From NCBI GenBank assembly GCA_949296075.1, contig CASFNG010000004.1:241126-305125 (forward strand): DNA of 64,000 nt, given 5' to 3'. Both the position numbers and the translations under genes were made by a program. This stretch comes from an uncultured Parabacteroides sp. (lineage in GTDB: Bacteria; Bacteroidota; Bacteroidia; Bacteroidales; Tannerellaceae). Below the pieces are notes generated by a model. The model was not told the origin of the DNA, searched no databases, and worked only from the letters and a program-made list of their open reading frames with translations. Every line of letters begins with the position of its first letter. The first letter of the stretch is position 1. Positions 45,768 through 54,014 of the stretch are shown piece after piece.

Positions 45768-46283
45768 TTACTCCTCGTACCAGGAGGAGTACATGTGGTA
45801 GTTCTTCGCGATCTTCTGGTTGATCTCTTTCGCCTGTTCCGGATCCACCTTCTTGACGAACTTGGCCGGTACACCGGCGTAGATGCTGCCCGGCTCCACG
45901 ACCGTCTTGCTCAATACCACCGAACCGGCAGCCACGATCGCTCCCTCGCCGATCACGGCATGGTCGAGCACCACCGAGCCCATCCCGATCAGTGCTCCGT
46001 CGCGGATGGTAGCCCCGTGGATCGTCACGTTATGCCCGATCGAGACATCGTTACCGATCTCGATGGTCGATTTCTCATATAAGGTATGCAGCACCGAACC
46101 ATCCTGCAAGTTCACCCCGTTGCCGATGCGGATGGAGTTCACGTCGCCGCGGATTACCGTGCCGAACCATATACTGCAACCCTCGCCGATCTCAACATCA
46201 CCGATGATGGTGGCGTTGTCCGCCAAAAAAGTGCCCTCCCCGATCTTCGGGGTAAAGCCACGAACTGATTTTATCAAAGCCAT
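45768..46283 (-). CDS. Gamma-class carbonic anhydrase-like hexapeptide protein
   Basis: A 171-aa left-handed beta-helix protein. The start MALIKSVRGF was chosen at 46283; the longer frame overlaps the upstream gene. Hexapeptide repeats run from GEGTFLADNATIIGDVEIG to about residue 135. RGDVNSIRIGNGVNLQD (about 45-61), IGHNVTIHG (about 79-87) and the metal-binding histidines match gamma-carbonic anhydrase-like proteins (YrdA/CaiE-like). Whether it hydrates CO2 is uncertain, since many relatives are inactive. It lies 37 nt after the aminopeptidase P gene and 15 nt before the serine hydrolase gene. Confidence 0.88.
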   Translation of the reverse strand: MALIKSVRGFTPKIGEGTFLADNATIIGDVEIGEGCSIWFGTVIRGDVNSIRIGNGVNLQDGSVLHTLYEKSTIEIGNDVSIGHNVTIHGATIRDGALIGMGSVVLDHAVIGEGAIVAAGSVVLSKTVVEPGSIYAGVPAKFVKKVDPEQAKEINQKIAKNYHMYSSWYEE

Positions 46284-46320
46284 ATTCTTTTCTGTTATTT
46301 CGTATAAAGTGATTTCTTGT

Positions 46321-48108
46321 TCAGATCTCCGCCGTTTTCTCTCGCAGCCAAGCCTTCTCCTCCTCATCGAGGTAGGGGCTGAGCTTCTCATAGACTGTCC
46401 GGTGATACCGGTTCAGCCAGGCGTGCTCGCGGGCGGAGAGCATCGGGAGCACGATCAGACTCGTGTCGATATAGCAAAGCGTCAGCGTGTCGAAGCCAAG
46501 GAACTTGCCGAACTCCGTCTCGCTGTCCTTGCGGACGAGGATCATGTTCTCCGTACGGATCCCGTATTCCCCCGCGCGATACATCGCGGGCTCGTCGCTG
46601 ATCACCATGCCCGGACGCAAGGTCACCGGGTTCTCTTCCATCCGGATGCTCTGAGGCCCCTCGTGCACGTTCAGGCAGTGGCCGATGCCGTGCCCCGTGC
46701 CATGCAGGTAGTTGATGCCCGCGTCCCAGAGCGCCTTGCGGGCGAGGATGTCGATCTGCGAGCCGCGTGTACCCGCCGGGAACTTGCTTTTCGCCAAGCT
46801 GATCGTCCCTTTCAGCACACGGGTATAGTCCTTCCGCATCTGCTCCGTCGTCTCGCCCAAGGCGATCGTGCGGGTGATGTCGGTCGTGCCGTCCAGGTAT
46901 TGCGCGCCCGAGTCGATCAGCAGCAACCCCTCCGGGCGTAAGGTCGCATCCGTCTCCGGCGTGGCCGAGTAATGCACGATCGCCCCATGCTCCGCGTAAC
47001 CGCAGATCGTGGCGAAGCTATCCATGATATATTGCGGTTGCTCCGCGCGCAAGGCCGTGAGCTTCTCCGCTGCGCTGATCTCCGTCACCTTCTCGCCCGC
47101 CTTCATCTGGCGTTCTAACCAGAAATAGAACTTGGTAAGCGCCACGCCATCCTTTACCACGGCGTTCTGGAAGCCCTTGATCTCCGTCTCGTTCTTGACG
47201 CTCTTCAGGCGATTGGCGGGCGAAAGCCCCTCCACGACCGTGCAACCCTTCGGAAGTGCGTCGTACAGGGCGACGTTCGTCTTGTGCATATCCACGAATA
47301 CCCGGCTGTTCTCCGGCAAACGGCTCAGATAACGCCCGATCATCGAGTAATCCGCCAAGGTGACCCCCTCGCGCTTCAGGCGATCCGCCACCTCCTCGGT
47401 CAGTTTCTCCGGCTTGATGAAGAGCACGCTCTCCTCCTCCGATACAAACGCGTAGCATACCGCCACGGGATTGTAGGTCACGTCCGTGCCCCGGATGTTG
47501 AAGGTCCATGCGATCTCGTCCAAGGCGGCGAGGATAAGGCCGTCCGCCCCCTCGCTCCGCAGCAGGTTGTTGAGCCGGTCTATCTTATCCCGGGTGGATT
47601 CCCCGCTCAGCTCCACGGGCATCTCGAAGATCGGGTTGAGCGGGATGCCGGGGCGATCCTTCCAGATCCCCTCGATCAGATCGGCGGAAGCGTCGATCCG
47701 GATCTCCTTCCGTCCCAAGATGTTCGCCAACGCCCGGGCGTCCGCCGCGCTATATGTCTGCCCGTCGAAGCCCACCACCTGTCCGTTATGCAGCTCATGC
47801 AGCAGGAAGTCGGTTAGCGAAGGCGTATCCGGCAGCCCCATCTTGTAAAGCTCGATGCCGGTACCCTCCAACTGGCTGGCGGCTTGCAGGAAGTAGCGCG
47901 AGTCCGTCCACAATCCCGCTTTGTCAGCCGTTACGACCACCGTTCCTGCCGAGCCGGTGAAGCCTGAGATCCAAGCCCTCGATTTCCATCGGTCGGCCGG
48001 GTACTCACTCAGGTGCGGGTCGGAGCTGGGTATGATGTACGCATCTATTCGCTGCTGTCGCATCGCCTCCCTCAAGGCGGCGATCCGCTCTAAAATGGTT
48101 GTTTTCAT
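46321..48108 (-). CDS. Xaa-Pro aminopeptidase (aminopeptidase P, M24B)
   Basis: A 595-aa metallopeptidase that removes an N-terminal residue next to proline. It has the three-domain form of the eukaryote-like aminopeptidase P: two creatinase-type domains (about 1-310, including the start TILERIAALREAMRQQRIDAYII) and a pita-bread catalytic domain with ligands in DSGAQYLDGTTDITRT (about 402-417), HGTGHGIGHCLNVHEGP (about 470-486) and SDEPAMYRAGEYGIRTEN (about 505-522). No signal peptide, so it acts in the cytosol. It is the first gene of the operon; a minus-strand TAACTTTG box lies at 48139-48146. Confidence 0.92.
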   Translation of the reverse strand: MKTTILERIAALREAMRQQRIDAYIIPSSDPHLSEYPADRWKSRAWISGFTGSAGTVVVTADKAGLWTDSRYFLQAASQLEGTGIELYKMGLPDTPSLTDFLLHELHNGQVVGFDGQTYSAADARALANILGRKEIRIDASADLIEGIWKDRPGIPLNPIFEMPVELSGESTRDKIDRLNNLLRSEGADGLILAALDEIAWTFNIRGTDVTYNPVAVCYAFVSEEESVLFIKPEKLTEEVADRLKREGVTLADYSMIGRYLSRLPENSRVFVDMHKTNVALYDALPKGCTVVEGLSPANRLKSVKNETEIKGFQNAVVKDGVALTKFYFWLERQMKAGEKVTEISAAEKLTALRAEQPQYIMDSFATICGYAEHGAIVHYSATPETDATLRPEGLLLIDSGAQYLDGTTDITRTIALGETTEQMRKDYTRVLKGTISLAKSKFPAGTRGSQIDILARKALWDAGINYLHGTGHGIGHCLNVHEGPQSIRMEENPVTLRPGMVISDEPAMYRAGEYGIRTENMILVRKDSETEFGKFLGFDTLTLCYIDTSLIVLPMLSAREHAWLNRYHRTVYEKLSPYLDEEEKAWLREKTAEI

Positions 48109-48475
48109 CGCGTTCTGTTTTTAATAAAGGTTCTTGGGCAAAGTTAACGAAAAAACGATAGTTTGACGCACCCTCGTCCGGATAAAGCGCCCCGGATCCT
48201 TTCTGAAAAACGTCCTCATGTTTCCCTTTGTCCTTTGGCATGGATTCCAGAAAAGTAGGGGAAGGATTTTAGGAAAGGAGAGGGGATCCCTCTATAACCC
48301 GGCAGCGGCGATCAAAAGGGAATAGGAGAGGGATAAGCTGTGCCTATATAATAAATAGGGATTGATTCGGCTCTCCATCTTGCGTTTTTTCTTCTTTTTT
48401 GCGTTCTTTGGAGGATGATTCGCCTGACTGTCTTGATGGAGAAAGCGGATAGAATGTAATGAATAATGGAGATAT
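48109..48475. other. Intergenic region, aminopeptidase P / Fic
   Basis: 367 bases. A minus-strand -7 box TAACTTTG (48146-48139) serves the aminopeptidase operon; an AGAGGGGATCCCTCT palindrome lies near 48280; the left copy of a 48-bp direct repeat is at 48377-48424. No clear plus-strand promoter for the Fic gene was found. Confidence 0.5.
48377..48424 (+). repeat. Left 48-bp direct repeat flanking the Fic gene
   Basis: Begins ATCTTGCG and ends GATGATTCGCC, with a T-rich core. It is identical base for base to 49612-49659, 1,235 bp downstream. Confidence 0.9.
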
Positions 48476-49609
48476 ATGACTGGTTTTGATGAGTATATGC
48501 GCCAAGGCGAGCCGCACAAACGAGAGAAGGGCTATGCATGGCAGACCGCGATAGGCTTGCAAGCTGTCGATGGCCTGAGGCCTTCTGATTATTTGCTTGA
48601 GACCGCGAGAAAGGACATTGAGGGAGAAATTACGATTGATGAGGCGGAACAGCTGATAAAAAGCTATTATCAATCCAAAGAATCTCGTTCGTCGGAAGAT
48701 GTGGAGAATCACGAGGCGGATATGGCATCGACCAACATCCGGCGTCTCCTTACGGAGAAAACCTTCGCTTTTACGCTTGTTGGGTTGACTTCGATTCACC
48801 GTCGGATTTTTAAAGGGATATTTAAGTTTGCCGGGCGGATACGTGATTATAACATTACAAAGAAAGAATGGGTGCTTCGTGGTGATACCGTATTATATGT
48901 TTCCGCGCAAGATATTAGCAAGGCGATCGAATATGACTTGGAGCAGGAGCGTCGGTTTGACTATTCCCAAATAGACCGAAACGGATTGGTGGGGCATATT
49001 GCCCAATTTGTATCCGGATTGTGGCAAATTCACCCTTTCGCCGAAGGAAATACGCGGACGATAGCCGTGTTTACGATCCTGTACCTCCGTTCGCTGGGCT
49101 TTGACGTGACGAACGATTTGTTTGCCAACCATTCATGGTATTTTCGGAATGCGTTGGTACGGGCTAATTATCAGAATATACGGAAAGGGATCATGCGTAA
49201 TCCCGAATATCTAGAACGCTTTTTCCGTAATCTCTTATTAGGGGAGACGAATGAGCTGCGCAATCGTTGGATGGTGGTCAATGCTCCAGAGGAATTGGCC
49301 GTGGAGCGAGGGCGACAGCCAGACTGCCGAACAAGTACCGAACAACCAACCGAACAAGTAACCGAGCAAGTAACCGAGCAAGTCCGGGCCTTGCTGCTTG
49401 CCTTGTCGGACGAACGATTATCGTTGAGAGAGCTCATGGAGAAGGTTGGATTGAAACATCGCCCGACCTTCTTGGCGAATTACGTCGCCCCGGCTTTCAA
49501 GATAGGCTGTCTCAGGCTGTTATATCCCGATCACCCTAACCACCCGAGGCAGAAATACTTGCTCACGGCAAAAGGGCTGGCGGTGTATAGCGCGATAAAG
49601 AAAGGATAG
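48476..49609 (+). CDS. Fic-domain protein with fused VbhA-like N-terminus
   Basis: A 377-aa Fic protein. Fic enzymes usually transfer AMP from ATP to target proteins. Residues about 20-65 (AIGLQAVDGLRPS...IEGEITIDEAEQLIKSYY) resemble the antitoxin VbhA, but the inhibitory motif [S/T]xxxE[G/N] reads LQAVDG, so it is altered. The Fic core motif is HPFAEGNTR at 186-194; compared with HPFx[D/E]GNGRxxR, the glycine is threonine and the second arginine is absent. Residues 288-303 are a T-E-Q repeat, and the C-terminus has a winged-helix pattern. It is AT-richer than its neighbours and bracketed by 48-bp repeats. Activity is unproved. Confidence 0.88.
   Translation: MTGFDEYMRQGEPHKREKGYAWQTAIGLQAVDGLRPSDYLLETARKDIEGEITIDEAEQLIKSYYQSKESRSSEDVENHEADMASTNIRRLLTEKTFAFTLVGLTSIHRRIFKGIFKFAGRIRDYNITKKEWVLRGDTVLYVSAQDISKAIEYDLEQERRFDYSQIDRNGLVGHIAQFVSGLWQIHPFAEGNTRTIAVFTILYLRSLGFDVTNDLFANHSWYFRNALVRANYQNIRKGIMRNPEYLERFFRNLLLGETNELRNRWMVVNAPEELAVERGRQPDCRTSTEQPTEQVTEQVTEQVRALLLALSDERLSLRELMEKVGLKHRPTFLANYVAPAFKIGCLRLLYPDHPNHPRQKYLLTAKGLAVYSAIKKG
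49337..49384 (+). repeat. 12-bp tandem repeat inside the Fic gene
   Basis: Four units of ACCGA(A/G)CAA(C/G)(C/T)(A/C) encode T-E-Q-P/V four times in the linker between the Fic core and the winged helix. Copy number could change by slippage without breaking the frame. Confidence 0.85.
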
Positions 49610-49611
49610 CT

Positions 49612-49659
49612 ATCTTGCGTTTTTTCTTCTTTTTTGCGTTCTTTGGAGGATGATTCGCC
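49612..49659 (+). repeat. Right 48-bp direct repeat flanking the Fic gene
   Basis: Identical to 48377-48424 and beginning two bases after the Fic stop codon. The flanks beyond the repeats differ. Confidence 0.9.
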
Positions 49660-49743
49660 CGTAGGAGGCCAATAAGAGGAGGTGCCTTGGGAGGAATGAA
49701 CGTCAAAGTGGATGGACAAAAACAACTTAAATAAGGTATAGAT

Positions 49744-50292
49744 ATGAAAAACGTGTTGGTTATCAGTGGCCATACCGACCTCGCTACGTCGGTGGCCAAT
49801 AAGACGATCTTGGAGACGCTGCACGCCATGCTGCCCGAGGCGGAGATCGTGAAGCTCGATGAGCTGTATCCCGATTTTAAGATCGACGTGGAAACCGAGC
49901 AGCAAAGGTTGCTCCGGGCGGACATTATCGTGCTCCAGTTCCCCGTGTTCTGGTATTCCGCTCCCTCGATCTTGGAGCGTTGGATGGAGGAGACCTTCCG
50001 CCACGGCTTCTCGCATGGCAGTGCGGGCGATAAACTGAAAGGGAAGAAGTTGGTGCTCTCCTTCACGACAGGTGCTCCCGCTGAGATGTATAATCAGGAC
50101 GGCCATTCCATCGACGAGCTGTTTATCGGCTATCGGGCTACCTGCCAGCTCTGCCAGATGGAGTTCGCCGGAACGGTCTATACCGGAGGCGTAAGCTACG
50201 GTAATCGTACCACCCCCGCGTTGATCGAGGAGCAGAAGGCTGCTTCTGCGGATCATGCACGTAGGTTGGTGGAGCTTTTGAAGACGCTGTAA
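49744..50292 (+). CDS. NAD(P)H-dependent oxidoreductase, flavodoxin-like fold
   Basis: A 182-aa flavoprotein of the NQO1/MdaB/KefF-type family (flavodoxin_2 fold). It starts MKNVLVISGHTD, with the phosphate-binding loop, and has LQFPVFWYSAPSILERWMEETF (about 64-85) and KLVLSFTTGAP (about 102-112), all usual in this family. It reduces quinones or similar electrophiles using NAD(P)H and FMN or FAD. It stands alone between the Fic cassette and the SusC/D locus and has its own terminator. Confidence 0.85.
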   Translation: MKNVLVISGHTDLATSVANKTILETLHAMLPEAEIVKLDELYPDFKIDVETEQQRLLRADIIVLQFPVFWYSAPSILERWMEETFRHGFSHGSAGDKLKGKKLVLSFTTGAPAEMYNQDGHSIDELFIGYRATCQLCQMEFAGTVYTGGVSYGNRTTPALIEEQKAASADHARRLVELLKTL

Positions 50293-50312
50293 ACACGGTA
50301 AATGAAAAAAGA

Positions 50313-50352
50313 GAAAGCGGTTCGCCTGTGTTGGCGAATCGCTTTTCTTGTT
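50313..50352 (+). terminator. Intrinsic terminator after the oxidoreductase gene
   Basis: AAGCGGTTCGCC, 6-nt loop, GGCGAATCGCTT then TTCTTGTTTT; 12 bp with one G-T pair. Confidence 0.78.
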
Positions 50353-50716
50353 TTATGAATTATTAACACAAGTAAAACCTTGCTTTGTGTAAATCTTGTA
50401 GACTTTAAATTTCATGACTTAGACAGATTGCCTTTTTCTCTCCTGTGTCCTTGTGAAATAGGAAAAGCGGCTTTCTTAAAATATTTGTGCTATATTTATG
50501 CTTTACAGTATATTTTATTTAGAATATTTATTATTCTTTTGGTGAAAATTATGACAAGATTATTCGAGCGAGAAGATCGACCATGAAGAGCGCCTACAAC
50601 TATGCTAACGATAAAATCAGGAAAGTTATCAGGTAAAGCCGCGCCAAACCATGTAATCATTATCAGAAACAAACGAGAGTGTGTGTAATATATTTTGTTA
50701 ACTTAAATTTTGTCTT
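50351..50716. other. AT-rich intergenic region upstream of susC
   Basis: 366 bases. An inverted repeat ACACAA (50366-50371) / TTGTGT (50385-50390) may be an operator, and a near-consensus TATATTTTG lies at 50688-50696, 20 nt before the susC start. The 68-codon frame at 50380 is AT-rich and has no match; I do not call it. No sigma/anti-sigma or hybrid two-component regulator gene is nearby. Confidence 0.45.
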
Positions 50717-53700
50717 ATGGAAAAAAGCCAAGATTTTCTCAAAAAACACAGGAAGGTGGCATTACTTTCAGGAGCCATCCTGCTATGTTCCACCTGTGTG
50801 TTCGGCCAGACGTTGCAAGTGAGAGGTAAGGTACTCGACGGGACAGGTGAGCCCTTGTTGGGCGTGAATGTCCTCGTGAAGGGAACCACGAACGGTACGA
50901 TTACCGATCTGGATGGTAACTTTGTCTTGCAAGCCGACGCGAAACAAACAATCGTGGTCTCTTACATCGGTTATGTGGCGCAAGAGGTGAAGCCCTCGGC
51001 CAATATGACGATCACCCTGCGGGAAGACACCCAGAACCTGAGCGAGATCGTCGTGACGGGTTATAGCACGCAGGCGAAGAAAGACATCACCGGCTCCGTG
51101 GCGGTGGTGGACACGAAAGAGCTGCTCGCCTCCTCCGGGTCGTCGGCAACCCAACAGCTGCAAGGTAAGGCGGCGGGTGTTTATATCGGGCAGTCCGGTT
51201 CGCCCGGTTCTCCTTCGATGGTGCGTATCCGCGGTGTCAATACGGTGAACGACAACGGTCCGCTGTATGTGATCGACGGGGTGTCGACCCGTAACCAGGA
51301 CTTGAGCTCCTTGAACCCGAACGACATCGAGAGTATGCAGGTGCTGAAGGATGCCTCCTCGGCCGCTATCTATGGCGCGCAGGCCGCTAACGGCGTGATC
51401 TTGATCACGACCAAGAAGGGTACGCGCGGAGGCCAGCCCCGTTTGACCTATGATGGCTATGTCGGCGCGCAAAAGACGGGGAAACGTTACGACGTGCTCA
51501 ACTCGATGGATCGCCTGAACCTGGAGTGGGAGGCGAAGAAGAACAAAATTGACTTGACCGGGGCGAAAGGATTCCCGTCGCACGTGCAGTTCGGTACAGG
51601 GGAGCGTCCCTCGATCCCGAACTACTTGACCCAGGCGGGAGCTAATGGTCTCCAAAATATAGACATCAGCGATTATAGCTATCCGGGGAATACGTACGCT
51701 CCTTTCTCGGATACGGACTGGTGGGATGAGGTGGATCGTACGGCGATCATCCAGAACCACCAGATCGGCTTGTCAGGTGGTACGGAGAAAGGCCAGTATA
51801 ACCTGAGCGCTAACTATTTCAAGCAGGATGGAACGGTGATCGATTCGTATTTCCAGCGTTATCAGGTGCGCGCGAATACCTCGTTTAATGTGCGCGACTG
51901 GTTGCGTGTGGGCGAGAACCTGACCTACGCCTATACGAAAGACAATGGCTTGAACGCGACGGGAGCGGAGGATAATCCTTATTCGTGGACCTATCGCGCC
52001 TCGCCTTATGTGCCGGTTTATGACGTGAAAGGCAACTTCGCCGGCTCGAAATTCGCGGGAACCGGTAATTTCCGTAATCCGGTCGCTATCCAAGTGCGTA
52101 ACAAGGATAATAAATATACCCGCAACCGTATATTCGGTAACCTGTGGGCGGAGGCGGACATCCTGAAGGATCTGACGTTCCGTACGAACTTCGGTCTGGA
52201 CTACACAAACTATTATTACTACCGGATGGATAAAAAGGCTCCGGAATTCTCTGAGTGGATGGGTCAAAACAACTTCGAGGAGCATGCGGAGTATAACTAC
52301 CGGTGGGTGTGGACCAATACCTTGACCTATAAGAAGACCTTCAACGAGGTGCACAACTTGACGGTGCTCTTGGGTACGGAGGCGATCAAGGATGGATTGG
52401 GACGTAACCTAACCGGACAGCGATTCAACTATCTGTATGAAGATAATACCGATACCTGGGCACTGAATATGGGGGATAACAACAACCAGCGTCAGGCGAA
52501 ATCGACCTTTAAGGGAGAGTTCGCCCTCTTCGGCTTGTTCGGGCGTGTGGATTATGCGTTTGCCGATAAATATCTGTTTACGGGGATTGTCCGCCGGGAT
52601 GGTGTCTCCCGCTTCTCGAAGAGCAACCGCTACGGCGTTTTCCCCTCGTTCTCGTTCGGCTGGCGTCTCTCGGAGGAGAGCTTCATGGAGCAAACCCGCG
52701 ATTGGTTGGACGACTTGAAGTTCCGTGTGGGATATGGACAGACGGGTAACTCCGAGGTGCCGCGTATCACGAACTACGCGATGGAGTTCGCTACCGATCC
52801 TCTACGCTCTAATTACGACTTCACGGGACAGAACTCGGCGACTACCACCGGTTATGTCCTTGATAAATACGGAAATGAGAATACCAAATGGGAGGCTACC
52901 GAGATGGTTAATGTCGGCTTAGATGGTACATTCCTGAACGGGAAGTTCGGTTTCGGACTGGAATGGTACTGGAAGAAGACCTCCGATATGCTGATCGCCG
53001 CGCAATATTCCGCTTTGTCTGCCAATGACGTGGACAAGCCGTATATCAACTTTGGCGATATTAAGAACACGGGTGTTGACTTTACGTTTAACTACCGCGA
53101 TAAGAAAGGCGATTGGTCGTGGGATATAGGCCTCAACCTCTCGCATTACAAGAATGAGGTGCTGCGTATCTCGGAGGCGGATGATGCCTCTATCTGGGGC
53201 GGCGGTGCACGTATTTCCGGAAACGTGACCCGTACCACGAAGGGACATGCGATCTCTGAGTTCTATGGCTATAAGGTCAACGGATTCTATGAGGACGTGA
53301 ACGAGGTGTTGGCCTTGCCGCCATTAGGACAGTCTGTCTCCAATGAGGATGCCGCGAAGGCTTGGGTCGGTAAATTCAAGTTCGCGGATACGAACGGTGA
53401 TGGCCGTCTGACCGAGGCTGACCGTACCTTCATCGGCTCGCCGCATCCTGACCTGATCGCGGGCTTGAACGCCACGGTGACTTGGAAGAACTGGGATCTG
53501 ACGATGTTCTGGTATTCCACGATTGGCAATGACCTGTTCAATAACACGAAGTATTTCACGGACTTCTGGCTGTTCGAGGGAAACAGATCCACACGCATGA
53601 GAGATCTCTCGTGGAAACCGGGAGCTGACAACAGCAAGGCGATCTTGCCGATATTGGACTATGGCGATACCTATTCGGGCACGAACTCGAACTCGTATTA

Positions 53701-53971
53701 CGTGGAGAATGCCTCCTTCTTGCGCCTGAAGAACCTGGTGCTGGGCTATACGCTGCCGAAGGATCTCCTCTCGAAGGCGGGCATCCAGAACCTCCGCCTT
53801 TATGTACAGGCCGAGAATCTGTTGACGATCACCGGATATAGCGGTCTGGATCCGGAATATACCAACGTGGATCCGGCGGCGACGAACGGTGGTGACTTGC
53901 GTCGCGGTATCGATATGGGAGGCTGGCCTACGACGATGCGTTTCTTGTTTGGCGTGAATTTCGCCTTCTGA
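50717..53971 (+). CDS. SusC/RagA-family TonB-linked outer-membrane receptor
   Basis: A 1,084-aa TonB-dependent transporter for large nutrients. A signal peptide (ending near STCVFGQ) precedes a carboxypeptidase-like domain (TLQVRGKVLDGTGEPLLGVNV, about 32-110), the TonB-box region (LSEIVVTGYSTQ), the plug (about 120-230, with GVYIGQSGSPGSPSMVRIRG and SAAIYGAQAANGVILITTKKG) and the 22-strand barrel, ending MRFLFGVNFAF. It imports substrate captured by the SusD partner 43 nt downstream. No ECF or SusR-type regulator is adjacent. Substrate unknown. Confidence 0.94.
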   Translation: MEKSQDFLKKHRKVALLSGAILLCSTCVFGQTLQVRGKVLDGTGEPLLGVNVLVKGTTNGTITDLDGNFVLQADAKQTIVVSYIGYVAQEVKPSANMTITLREDTQNLSEIVVTGYSTQAKKDITGSVAVVDTKELLASSGSSATQQLQGKAAGVYIGQSGSPGSPSMVRIRGVNTVNDNGPLYVIDGVSTRNQDLSSLNPNDIESMQVLKDASSAAIYGAQAANGVILITTKKGTRGGQPRLTYDGYVGAQKTGKRYDVLNSMDRLNLEWEAKKNKIDLTGAKGFPSHVQFGTGERPSIPNYLTQAGANGLQNIDISDYSYPGNTYAPFSDTDWWDEVDRTAIIQNHQIGLSGGTEKGQYNLSANYFKQDGTVIDSYFQRYQVRANTSFNVRDWLRVGENLTYAYTKDNGLNATGAEDNPYSWTYRASPYVPVYDVKGNFAGSKFAGTGNFRNPVAIQVRNKDNKYTRNRIFGNLWAEADILKDLTFRTNFGLDYTNYYYYRMDKKAPEFSEWMGQNNFEEHAEYNYRWVWTNTLTYKKTFNEVHNLTVLLGTEAIKDGLGRNLTGQRFNYLYEDNTDTWALNMGDNNNQRQAKSTFKGEFALFGLFGRVDYAFADKYLFTGIVRRDGVSRFSKSNRYGVFPSFSFGWRLSEESFMEQTRDWLDDLKFRVGYGQTGNSEVPRITNYAMEFATDPLRSNYDFTGQNSATTTGYVLDKYGNENTKWEATEMVNVGLDGTFLNGKFGFGLEWYWKKTSDMLIAAQYSALSANDVDKPYINFGDIKNTGVDFTFNYRDKKGDWSWDIGLNLSHYKNEVLRISEADDASIWGGGARISGNVTRTTKGHAISEFYGYKVNGFYEDVNEVLALPPLGQSVSNEDAAKAWVGKFKFADTNGDGRLTEADRTFIGSPHPDLIAGLNATVTWKNWDLTMFWYSTIGNDLFNNTKYFTDFWLFEGNRSTRMRDLSWKPGADNSKAILPILDYGDTYSGTNSNSYYVENASFLRLKNLVLGYTLPKDLLSKAGIQNLRLYVQAENLLTITGYSGLDPEYTNVDPAATNGGDLRRGIDMGGWPTTMRFLFGVNFAF

Positions 53972-54014
53972 TCGGTAGAGAATGAGTATGTTGGACTTTT
54001 AAGAGAAACAAATT

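Noticed and set aside
50380-50586. 68-codon plus-strand frame upstream of susC
   Set aside because: AT-rich, hydrophobic by composition, no start-site context and no family match; it lies in a probable regulatory region.
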